A stretch of DNA of 64,000 nt from DASWZN01 sp036404435. GTDB lineage: Bacteria; Acidobacteriota; Terriglobia; Bryobacterales; Bryobacteraceae. The stretch spans positions 107,575 through 171,574 of the forward strand of contig DASWZN010000038.1 of NCBI GenBank assembly GCA_036404435.1, in the 5' to 3' direction. Positions 35,544 through 43,373 of the stretch are shown here, piece by piece. Below the pieces are notes generated by a model that saw only the letters and a list, made by a program, of their open reading frames with translations, did no database searches and was not told where the DNA came from. A program made the position numbers and the translations under genes. Each line of letters opens with the position of its first letter. Position 1 is the first letter of the stretch.

Positions 35544-36149
35544 ATGCCAAAGACCGAGCACGCGGAGAAGATCGATCTCTACAAACTGCACAAGTCCGAG
35601 TATGTTACCCCGAAGGAGCCGGCGCTGGTCGAGGCCGGCGCGGCGAAGTACCTGACCGCGGAGGGCGCCGGCGCACCTGGCGGCGAGAAGTTCCAGCAGG
35701 CAGTCGGAGCGCTCTACCAGGTGGCCTACACCATGAAGATGGCCAAGAAGTTCGCGGGCCAGGATTACAAGGTGTGCAACTTGGAAGGGCTGTGGTGGGG
35801 CATCGAGCAGATGGAGCCGCGGGATGCGTGGCGCTGGAAACTTCTGATCCGCGTGCCGGACTTCATCTGCGTCCGCGCTCTGAAGGCGACCGCGGCGAGG
35901 CTCAAGGAGAAAGGGAAGGGCGACCCGCCGGTCGAGGTTAAGCTGGAGACGCTCAAGGAGGGCCGGTGCGTGCAGGTGCTCCATACCGGGCCGTATGCGG
36001 ACGAGCCGGCCACCGTGGCGCGCATGAAGGCGTTCGCCGAGGACAAAGGGCTCTCGTTCGCCGGTGCGCACCACGAAATCTATCTTTCGGACCCGCGGCG
36101 GGTGGCGCCGGAGAAGCTGAGGACGATCCTGCGGATGCCGGTGAGGTAG
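35544..36149 (+). CDS. stand-alone GyrI-like small-molecule-binding protein
   Basis: 201 residues; AAAGGAG precedes the ATG. The fold repeats the GyrI-like sensor of the upstream regulator without an HTH (DLYKLHKSEYV, FQQAVGALYQVAYTMKM, YKVCNLEGLWW, VLHTGPYADEPATVARMKAFAEDKG). Such proteins hydrolyse or sequester drugs and cyclopropanes in some families. It begins 12 nt after the AraC regulator, so it is probably its regulated partner. A hairpin terminator follows. Confidence 0.85.
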   Translation: MPKTEHAEKIDLYKLHKSEYVTPKEPALVEAGAAKYLTAEGAGAPGGEKFQQAVGALYQVAYTMKMAKKFAGQDYKVCNLEGLWWGIEQMEPRDAWRWKLLIRVPDFICVRALKATAARLKEKGKGDPPVEVKLETLKEGRCVQVLHTGPYADEPATVARMKAFAEDKGLSFAGAHHEIYLSDPRRVAPEKLRTILRMPVR

Positions 36150-36168
36150 ACGAGGCCCCGGAAATTAA

Positions 36169-36234
36169 GAAGCCCCAGGCTGGGCACCTGGGGCTTCACT
36201 CAGAGGGGCTGGCGACGGGCTGGGCCCCGTCGCC
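36169..36234 (+). terminator. two hairpins after the GyrI-like gene
   Basis: GAAGCCCCAGG (36169-36179) and CCTGGGGCTTC (36187-36197) form a perfect 11-bp stem with a 7-nt loop. A second stem follows: GGCGACGGG (36211-36219) with CCCGTCGCC (36226-36234). No T-run follows either, so they may be attenuators or factor-dependent terminators. Confidence 0.6.
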
Positions 36235-36445
36235 GGGATGCTATGTGTATAGCTTGATTACAATGTAGCATGACTTCGGCTCCGTAACTCCCAAAAAAGG
36301 CGGCTACTTCGCCCGAGTTGGTACCAGTTGTTACTCCTATTACCTGGCACTCACACAGGGGGAAACCGTGCCCCGCACAGGGCGGATGAGCTGCCCCCGC
36401 GTGCGGGTGGTCCCGCGGCGACATGCGCCACGCCAACCCCACCTG

Positions 36446-36451
36446 TACAAT
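36446..36451 (+). promoter_or_regulatory. probable -10 element of glmS (leaderless)
   Basis: TACAAT ends 6 nt before the ATG at 36458, so transcription would start at or next to the start codon. No clear -35. No Shine-Dalgarno is visible, consistent with a leaderless message. Confidence 0.4.
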
Positions 36452-36457
36452 CAAAGT

Positions 36458-38308
36458 ATGTGCGGAATCGTGGGGTACATCGGAGACAGGAAAGCCGTGC
36501 CCATCATCTTGGATGGCCTGCGACGGCTCGAATACAGGGGGTACGACTCCGCGGGTTTGGCGGTCTACTCCGGGGACAAGCTGGAGGTGCGGCGCGCCTC
36601 CGGAAAACTGCGCAACCTGGAAGAGGCGGTTCTTCTGAATCCGGTGGACGGCTCTTACGGCGTCGGCCACACGCGGTGGGCGACACACGGGCGGCCCACC
36701 GAGGAGAACGCGCACCCGCATCGCGATTGCAAGGGCGAGATTGTGGTGGTGCATAACGGCATCGTCGAGAACTACGTTTCGCTCAAGCGCCAGCTTCAGG
36801 CGGAAGGGCACGTCTTCCGCACCGAGACCGATACCGAGATCCTCGCGCACCTGATCGAGAAGCACTTCGAGGGGAACCTGGAAGCGGCGGTGCGCGACAC
36901 AGTGCACGAAATCACGGGCGTCTTTGCGCTGGCGGTGATCGCGAGTACCGATCCGTACAAGATTGTGGCCGCCCGTTCCGGCCCGCCGGTGGTGGTCGGG
37001 TTGGGAGACGGCGAGTATTTCGTCGCCTCGGACGTGCCCGCTATTCTCAACCACACTCGCGACGTCTTTTTCCTGGCCGATGGCGACATCGCGGTGCTGA
37101 CTCGCGAGGGCGTGCAGTTGAGCGACTTTGAAGGGCGGCCCATCAAGCGGCAGGTTTCGCGCATCCTGTGGGACCCCATCATGGCGGAAAAGGGCGGCTA
37201 CAAGCACTTCATGCTCAAGGAGATTTATGAGCAGCCGCGGAGCGTGCGGGATACCGTTCTGGGCCGGGTGGGACAGGAATCCGGGCGCATCTTCCTGGAC
37301 GAGATGGACATCCAGCCGCGGGAGTTCCGCGAGTTCGAGTCGGTGAAGATCATCGCTTGCGGCACGAGTTGGCACGCGGCGCTGGCCGGCAAGTTCATGA
37401 TCGAGAAGCTGGCGCGGATTCCGGTAGAGGTCGATTACGGGAGCGAGTTCCGCTACCGCGACCCGATCGTTTCGAGCAAGACGCTCACGGTGGTGATTTC
37501 CCAATCGGGCGAGACCGCCGACACGCTGGCGGCGCAGCGTGAAGCCAAGCAGAAGGGTTCGAAGACCATCGCCATCTGCAACGTCATCGGCTCGATGGTC
37601 ACCCGCGAGGCGGCGGGCACGCTGCTGACCCATGCCGGGCCGGAGATCGGCGTTGCCTCGACCAAAGCCTTCACCTCGCAGTTGACGGCGCTGTTCATCC
37701 TGGCCATGCACCTGGGCCAGGTGCGCGGCATGTTGGGGGATGAGCAGTCGAAGTGCCTCATGCAGGAGTTGATGCTGGTGCCAGGGAAGCTCGAAACGAT
37801 TCTCTCGAGGGACTCGGTTCTCGAAGAGCTGGCCCGGCCGCTGTCGCACACGACCGACTTCCTGTTCCTGGGGCGCGGCATCCACTTCCCCATCGCTCTC
37901 GAGGGCGCGCTCAAGCTGAAGGAGATCTCTTACATCCACGCCGAGGGCTATCCGGCCGGTGAGATGAAGCACGGGCCGAACGCGCTGATCGACGAGCGGC
38001 TGCCGGTGGTGGTGATCGCCGGGCGCGATCCGTCGTCGGAGTCGAGCCAGGTTCTGTACGAGAAGACGCTCTCGAATATCCAGGAAGTGAAGGCGCGGCA
38101 GGGCATCGTAATCGCCGTGGTGAACGAGGGCGATCAGGAGGCGCGCCGGGCGGCCGATCACGTGGTCGAGATTCCGTCCGCGAACGAGCTGCTGCTGCCG
38201 ATTCTGGAGATCGTCCCGCTGCAACTGCTGGCCTACCACATCGCGGTGCGCCGCGGCTGCGACGTGGACCAGCCGCGCAACCTGGCCAAGAGCGTGACGG
38301 TGGAGTAG
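36458..38308 (+). CDS. glmS: glutamine--fructose-6-phosphate aminotransferase (isomerizing)
   Basis: 616 residues from ATG 36458. It begins MCGIVGYIG: after removal of Met, Cys1 is the N-terminal nucleophile of the glutaminase domain. The GATase domain (HTRWATHG, HNGIVENY) is followed by two SIS domains (TSWHAALAGKF, SQSGETADT; then LGRGIHFPIALEGALKLKEISY). It makes glucosamine-6-phosphate for peptidoglycan and LPS. Length is standard. The start is placed right after a -10-like element, suggesting a leaderless message. No glmS ribozyme is recognised upstream. Confidence 0.96.
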   Translation: MCGIVGYIGDRKAVPIILDGLRRLEYRGYDSAGLAVYSGDKLEVRRASGKLRNLEEAVLLNPVDGSYGVGHTRWATHGRPTEENAHPHRDCKGEIVVVHNGIVENYVSLKRQLQAEGHVFRTETDTEILAHLIEKHFEGNLEAAVRDTVHEITGVFALAVIASTDPYKIVAARSGPPVVVGLGDGEYFVASDVPAILNHTRDVFFLADGDIAVLTREGVQLSDFEGRPIKRQVSRILWDPIMAEKGGYKHFMLKEIYEQPRSVRDTVLGRVGQESGRIFLDEMDIQPREFREFESVKIIACGTSWHAALAGKFMIEKLARIPVEVDYGSEFRYRDPIVSSKTLTVVISQSGETADTLAAQREAKQKGSKTIAICNVIGSMVTREAAGTLLTHAGPEIGVASTKAFTSQLTALFILAMHLGQVRGMLGDEQSKCLMQELMLVPGKLETILSRDSVLEELARPLSHTTDFLFLGRGIHFPIALEGALKLKEISYIHAEGYPAGEMKHGPNALIDERLPVVVIAGRDPSSESSQVLYEKTLSNIQEVKARQGIVIAVVNEGDQEARRAADHVVEIPSANELLLPILEIVPLQLLAYHIAVRRGCDVDQPRNLAKSVTVE

Positions 38309-38402
38309 GGGGTTTCAGCGGCGCAGCGGCGGCCGCATGGGGCGTTTGGCATTCCTGATCCACACCCCCATGCCGGCACCGAATTCAGCTAGCCTTGCCG
38401 GA

Positions 38403-39227
38403 TCATCGCAGGGGAGACTCGACGGAGGGCGGCCCGGTTTGGTCGCTCTCCTCTACGCTCTCGAACGACGGAAACGTCGCGGACGGAATCAGGATGCGGT
38501 CGCGAAGTGCTTCAAAGTAACCTTCGACCCACTCCTCCTCGATGTACTGTTCGGCAAATCTGAAGTTGTGATATTCGGCCAACCACCGATACTTGGCAAC
38601 GATCCCTGGGCGGGAGCGATTCAGAGCGACCTGCTCGATGATTGCATCCTTGTGGGCCTCGAACATTTCATCCAGCACGCCCATCTCTTCGTACCCGGGG
38701 TGATGCAAATAGTCCAGGAAATACACGCCGTCCTGTCCCTTCAAGACGAACCGCAGGAGTCCATTCCTGTAGTGATCGGATCTCTCCCTTCGAATTCGCT
38801 CAACGAGAACCGGGTCGATCAGAACCCTGGGATAGGGATCCGAATGCTGCAGCTCATACGCTCGGATGAGGCCCTCACTGAATATGATTCGTTCGTTCTC
38901 ATAGTGGCGCCCGGAGCTGAGGCCGCCGCGAATGAATATACCACCACTGGCAAGATCCCACTGCAGAAAGGACATCTCTGAAAGCAACAAACCGAGATCT
39001 CCGTCTCGGCAAGAAAGGCAGAAGCAATCCGAAAACAGCTTCACCGAGAACCAGTCAGGTCCGCCCTCGAGCGTGAGGCATTCTAGCCTGCTCTTGATGG
39101 CGTCGTCCAGCCTGCGAATCACGGTCTCCGCTCGGTCGCGACTCTGCAACACCAGCCCTCGGAAGCCCAAAATGTCCAAATACGCAACAACCTTGTCGTC
39201 ATAGCCGAATCCGGTTCCAGGTGTCAC
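38403..39227 (-). CDS. putative class III nucleotide-cyclase-like domain protein
   Basis: 274 residues, not assigned to a named family. The N-terminal ~140 residues follow the class III cyclase pattern: VAYLDILGF (Asp18 and the DIxGF strand), KLFSDCFCLS (Asp67) and GIFIRGGLSSG then RAYELQHSD, in the order of the two metal-binding aspartates and the dimer-interface segment. The C-terminal ~130 residues are acidic and helical. Such minimal cyclase-like proteins can be signal synthases or structural homologues that lost activity. It is 97 nt downstream of another unknown gene on the same strand, possibly an effector. The assignment needs profile comparison. Confidence 0.45.
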   Translation of the reverse strand: MTPGTGFGYDDKVVAYLDILGFRGLVLQSRDRAETVIRRLDDAIKSRLECLTLEGGPDWFSVKLFSDCFCLSCRDGDLGLLLSEMSFLQWDLASGGIFIRGGLSSGRHYENERIIFSEGLIRAYELQHSDPYPRVLIDPVLVERIRRERSDHYRNGLLRFVLKGQDGVYFLDYLHHPGYEEMGVLDEMFEAHKDAIIEQVALNRSRPGIVAKYRWLAEYHNFRFAEQYIEEEWVEGYFEALRDRILIPSATFPSFESVEESDQTGPPSVESPLR

Positions 39228-39324
39228 GATTCAGTTCCCATGCTGTTATGCAGCCGGATTCCTTCCCGGACTCCAGAGCAGGCAGCTCTGCCGGTTCGGG
39301 TGCACGGCCCCGTGCCTTTGCGAC

Positions 39325-39852
39325 TTAGCGCGGGCTGAGCATCTGCTTCAGCCGCCTATCGTCTCCTTGGTATGTCATAAACGCAAGCGATTGCGCCACA
39401 CCGTCGGGCCATTCGACTTTCTCCACGACGCGGACTTCTGGCGCTGTGTATTCCCAGAACTTCCACTCCCTCGTCGGTCTCCAGTATTCAGCTGCGAGCG
39501 TCTCCGCAGTGGCGGCGTCGTTCTCGGAGAGAGCGATATTCATTGCGTTCACCAGGACCATTGGTTGCTTACTGGATTTCGCGAACTCCACCCCATAGAG
39601 TTTTACCTCAGCCGTGACCTTCGTCATACGGCTGAGTTCAGCGTCCAGATATCTTGCCGAGTTGGCGGGGGTGTCGCATGCGAACCAACTGGTTAGCCTT
39701 GAGCAGGACTCGATCGGGCGCCTGCTCTCTAGAAAAGCCTCAAGCTTCTGGCGTTCCGGATCCCCCGAGTAGTCGTAGGCCTTCGGCCCTGGGTTCTCGC
39801 CAACTGGCAGAGCTGTTATCGTCGCGTGATAGTACCGTCCCATCCTCTCCAT
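39325..39852 (-). CDS. hypothetical protein next to the cyclase-like gene
   Basis: 175 residues. Start either at 39852 or three codons later (39843). It contains SRLTSWFACDTPANSARYLDAE and a C-terminal EYWRPTREWKFWEY, a pattern I associate loosely with DUF2441 or ADP-ribosyltransferase-like folds. No catalytic residues can be assigned. Same strand and neighbour of the cyclase-like gene, between glmS and the AKR gene, so the two may form a unit. Confidence 0.5.
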   Translation of the reverse strand: MERMGRYYHATITALPVGENPGPKAYDYSGDPERQKLEAFLESRRPIESCSRLTSWFACDTPANSARYLDAELSRMTKVTAEVKLYGVEFAKSSKQPMVLVNAMNIALSENDAATAETLAAEYWRPTREWKFWEYTAPEVRVVEKVEWPDGVAQSLAFMTYQGDDRRLKQMLSPR

Positions 39853-39988
39853 TATCCCAGGGAACCCTCACTGCATTTGGATCAGCATCGGGGGACGGGT
39901 CGGTACCGAGAAGTCGGCTCTATCCGCCGATCCGCCCTCCCTCGCACCCGCCCTCCGCGCCACATCCAGCCTGTGATATGTTTGGCGG

Positions 39989-40942
39989 GTGGTGCGCATT
40001 TCCAGACGGAACTTCATCGGGGCGGCGGCCCTTGGGAGTGTTGCCGCTTCGTCCGGTGTGGGCGCCGACCCCCTTCCGAAGCGCCTTCTGGGACGCACCG
40101 GCGCACGCGTGAGCATCCTCGGGTTCGGCTCGGGCCGCCGCTTCCTCGAACTCGACGAAGAGAAGGGCATCGAGGCTCTGAACCACGCGCTGGACCTGGG
40201 CATCAACTACGTGGATACGGCCTACGCATACGGCAACGGCGTGAGCGAGCAACGGGTTGGCAAGGTCATGAAGACGCGCCGCAAGGAGGTCTTCCTGGCC
40301 ACCAAGGTCTCCGATCGCGATGCCGGCAAGGCCATGTGGGCCATCGAAGGCAGCCTGGAACGGCTTCAGACCGATCACGTCGATCTCCTGCACGTGCACG
40401 GTCTCGAGGACGCCAACGATCTGGCGGCGATCGAGTCCCCCGAAGGCGTCCTGAGACTGCTCTACAAGCTGCGCGACGACAAGGTGGCCCGCGCCATCGG
40501 CATCACCTGCCACTCCGATCCCGCGGTTCTCGCGAGGGCGCTCGAACGGCACGATTTCGACTGCACGCAGATGGCGCTCAACGCCGCGCTGACCGGCATG
40601 GCGAACGGCGCGCCGAAGCCTCTCGGGGAGATGAGCTTCCAATCGGTGGCGCTGCCGGTGGCGCGCCGCAAGATGATCGGCGTGATTGCGATGAAGGTCT
40701 TCGCGCAAGGGCAACTGGTAGGGCCGGCGGCGCCGAAGATGCTTCTTCGCTACTCGCTGTCGCTGCCGGTGGCGACGGCCGTGGCCGCCATGCCGAAGCC
40801 CGAGCACCTCGAAGCCAACGTGGAAGCCGCACGGAATTTCAAGCCGCTCTCCGCCACCGAAATGGAAGATTTCTCCGATCACCTCTCGGCCGGCAACAAA
40901 GCGGAGCTGGACCGGTTCTTCCGGCATCATGTGGATGCCTGA
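39989..40942 (+). CDS. TAT-exported aldo/keto reductase
   Basis: 317 residues from GTG 39989 (a second GTG follows). The N-terminus has a twin-arginine signal (RISRRNFIGAAALG), so it is predicted to be exported folded with its cofactor. The AKR tetrad is present: Asp76 and Tyr81 (DTAYAYG), Lys106 (LATKVSD) and His137 (LLHVHG). It reduces carbonyl compounds with NAD(P)H; the substrate is unknown. The stop is 6 nt before the ATPase start, so the two are probably co-transcribed. Confidence 0.9.
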   Translation: MVRISRRNFIGAAALGSVAASSGVGADPLPKRLLGRTGARVSILGFGSGRRFLELDEEKGIEALNHALDLGINYVDTAYAYGNGVSEQRVGKVMKTRRKEVFLATKVSDRDAGKAMWAIEGSLERLQTDHVDLLHVHGLEDANDLAAIESPEGVLRLLYKLRDDKVARAIGITCHSDPAVLARALERHDFDCTQMALNAALTGMANGAPKPLGEMSFQSVALPVARRKMIGVIAMKVFAQGQLVGPAAPKMLLRYSLSLPVATAVAAMPKPEHLEANVEAARNFKPLSATEMEDFSDHLSAGNKAELDRFFRHHVDA

Positions 40943-40948
40943 CGCCCT

Positions 40949-42112
40949 ATGAGCAAACTCGCCAAGCCTCTGAGATTCACGCACCTGTACCTGGAAAACT
41001 GGAGGAACTTCACGCGCGTGGAGACGGATCTGGCGCGCCGCGTGGTGGTGGCCGGTCCGAACGCCTCCGGCAAATCGAATCTACTGGATGCACTCCGCTT
41101 TCTGCACGACATCGCCGGCGAGGGCGGCGGCTTCCAGCGCGCGGTGCGGCGGCGAGGTGGCGTCTCCCGGCTGCGATGCCTGGCGGCGCGGCAGCACTCG
41201 AACGTCGTAATCGCGGTGCGGATCGGCTCGGATGGCGACGGGCCCGACTGGGAATATGGACTGCAATTCGGGCAGGAGGACCAGCGCCCGCCCGCCATCC
41301 TGCACGAGCGCGTGGCCCGCGGCGGCGAAGACGTTCTGGTGCGCCCGGACGAGCAGGATCTCGACGATCCGGAACGCCTGTCGCAGACCGCGCTCGAACA
41401 GGTCCACTCCAACCGGCAGTTCCGGGAACTGGCGGAGTTCTTCGCGTCGGTGCGGTACGTGAACGCCGTTCCGCAACTGGTGCGGGAGCCGGAGCGCTCG
41501 GCGGGGCGGCGCGACGATCCCTTCTGCGGCGACCTGCTGGAACGGATCGCCGGGACTCCGGAGAAGATGCAGACCGCCCGGCTGCGTCGCATTCTGCAAG
41601 CGCTGCAGGGCGCGGTGCCGCAGCTTTTGGGGCTCGAGCTCAGGCGCGACGCGCGCGGCCTGCCGCACCTGCGCGCGCGCTACAGCCACTGGCGGCCGCT
41701 CGGCGCATGGCAGACGGAGGACCAATTCTCCGACGGCACTCTCCGTTTGCTGGCGCTTCTCTGGAGCGCGCTCGAGGGCGCCGGCCCGCTGCTGGCCGAA
41801 GAGCCCGAGCAATCGCTCCATCCCGAGGTGATCCGGCAAGTCCTGCCCATGCTGAGCGGCATCGAGCGGCGGACCCGGCGGCAGATCGTCCTGACCACCC
41901 ACTCCAAGGACCTGCTGGACGACGCCGAGATCGATGCCGGGGGATTGCTGCTGCTCGTGCCCGGGGAGGAAGAGACCAAAGTTGCCAGCGGTTCTCTCCC
42001 GGACGCCTGCGCGCTCCTGGACGGCTGTTACCCCGAGGCCGCCCAGGAAACCTCGTGGCTGGACGAGAATCAGCTCGAGCTGTTTCCGTCCGAGACGCCG
42101 GTTACTCCCTGA
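40949..42112 (+). CDS. RecF/OLD-like AAA ATPase, stand-alone
   Basis: 387 residues. ABC-type ATPase parts: Walker A GPNASGKSN (36-44), signature FSDGTLRLLALLW, Walker B LLAEEPEQSLHPEV and H-loop TTHSKD. The coiled coil between them is short. It lacks the C-terminal Toprim domain of OLD nucleases. Proteins of this kind act in DNA repair, or as the ATPase half of two-gene defence systems. Here the neighbour is a metabolic AKR gene and no nuclease partner is adjacent, so a chromosomal housekeeping or orphan role is likely. Confidence 0.8.
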   Translation: MSKLAKPLRFTHLYLENWRNFTRVETDLARRVVVAGPNASGKSNLLDALRFLHDIAGEGGGFQRAVRRRGGVSRLRCLAARQHSNVVIAVRIGSDGDGPDWEYGLQFGQEDQRPPAILHERVARGGEDVLVRPDEQDLDDPERLSQTALEQVHSNRQFRELAEFFASVRYVNAVPQLVREPERSAGRRDDPFCGDLLERIAGTPEKMQTARLRRILQALQGAVPQLLGLELRRDARGLPHLRARYSHWRPLGAWQTEDQFSDGTLRLLALLWSALEGAGPLLAEEPEQSLHPEVIRQVLPMLSGIERRTRRQIVLTTHSKDLLDDAEIDAGGLLLLVPGEEETKVASGSLPDACALLDGCYPEAAQETSWLDENQLELFPSETPVTP

Positions 42113-42134
42113 AAAGTTGCGTCACCACGAGCGC

Positions 42135-43358
42135 TCACTGATATCTTTCAACGACCACGAAGGTAATGTCATCGGTCTGTGGCATGCCCTGAGTGAATTC
42201 CTCGATAGCTTTCAAGAACCTCCGCTCGAGCGCCTGACTTCCCGAGGGCGCCTCTTGATGAATGACCCTCAGCAGTCTTTCCTTTCCGAACATTTCTTCC
42301 TGCTGGTTTTCCGCGTCTGTGAGGCCGTCGGAATACACCACCAGAATGTCTCCCTTGTCGAGGCGGAAGTCGCGGGTTTGATAAGTGGCGAAATCGAACA
42401 TCCCCAGGAAATAGGCGTCCGAGGCCAGCTCTTCGATCGTTCCCGTGGCGGAACGGAACAAATAGGCTGGATTATGTCCCGCGCTGATGAATTGCCCCAT
42501 GCCGTCCGGGCTCAGAAGAAAGAGAAAGAGCGTGGCGAACTGGAAGGGAAGGGACTTTTCGCAAAGGAGCTGGTTAACCCGGTTCAAGACCTCGTGCGGC
42601 TGGGTCCTGGAGTGAAACTCCATGCTGAGAGCGCCCAGCAGCATCGAACTCAACAGGGCTGCGGACATGCCCTTGCCGGAGACATCGGCCAGCACCCCCA
42701 TCCATTCCCCCGAACTCAGTTGCAGGAAATCGTAGAAATCCCCTCCCACATAGCGTGTGGGGCTGTTAAATGCGTGGATACGGAAATTCTCGAACTGGGG
42801 CAGACAACGGGGCAGCAGGCTTTGCTGAGTTTCCTGCGCCAGGGCTAGCTCCTGCTCGCTCTTCTTTTGCTCCTCCAGGTTCTTAAGACGAATCACCTCG
42901 CGGCTGGCCTCAAGTTCTCTTACCGTCTCCTCCAGCAGTTTGCTGTAGCTCTTCGTTTTCAGGTGCAACAGGCGCACTTCGAGAATGTTGCGAACGCGCG
43001 CGCGCAGCTCGGCCAGGTCGAACGGTTTGCTGACGAAATCCTTAGCGCCGGCTTCGAGAGCGCGCAGCTTGTGAGCCGGCTGCGCGGTGAGCACGAGGAC
43101 CGGAAGGTAACCGTCCTCCTCGATTGCCTTCAGGCCTTCCATCACCTGGAACCCGTCCATGCCGGGCATCTGGAGATCGAGCAGGATCAGGCTGTAGCGG
43201 TTCTTGCGGTGAAGGTCGCAAACCTCGTTCGGATTCGTCGTAGACTCGACGGAAGCATAGCCGGCGATGCGCAACATGCCCTCAAGCAGACGGACATTGG
43301 ATTCCTGGTCGTCAACCACCAGGATTCTGGCGTTCAGAATGTCGGCTGGGCCGATCAT
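42135..43358 (-). CDS. response regulator with SpoIIE-type PP2C phosphatase output
   Basis: 407 residues. Receiver domain: Asp16-Asp17, phospho-Asp61 (LILLDLQMPGMDG), Thr91, Lys111 (VSKPFD). A coiled-coil linker (about 130-175) leads to a SpoIIE/PP2C domain with metal motifs GGDFYDF, GVLADVSGKGM and DGLTDAEN, ending TDDITFVVV. Such RsbU-like regulators dephosphorylate anti-anti-sigma factors on phosphorylation of the receiver. It starts 15 nt after the hybrid kinase gene, so the two form a phosphorelay. Confidence 0.93.
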   Translation of the reverse strand: MIGPADILNARILVVDDQESNVRLLEGMLRIAGYASVESTTNPNEVCDLHRKNRYSLILLDLQMPGMDGFQVMEGLKAIEEDGYLPVLVLTAQPAHKLRALEAGAKDFVSKPFDLAELRARVRNILEVRLLHLKTKSYSKLLEETVRELEASREVIRLKNLEEQKKSEQELALAQETQQSLLPRCLPQFENFRIHAFNSPTRYVGGDFYDFLQLSSGEWMGVLADVSGKGMSAALLSSMLLGALSMEFHSRTQPHEVLNRVNQLLCEKSLPFQFATLFLFLLSPDGMGQFISAGHNPAYLFRSATGTIEELASDAYFLGMFDFATYQTRDFRLDKGDILVVYSDGLTDAENQQEEMFGKERLLRVIHQEAPSGSQALERRFLKAIEEFTQGMPQTDDITFVVVERYQ

Positions 43359-43373
43359 GACCTTGGTCCCGAT

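Noticed and set aside
36235..36457. glmS ribozyme/riboswitch
   Set aside because: No recognisable ribozyme core; a -10 element sits immediately before the ATG, leaving no leader.
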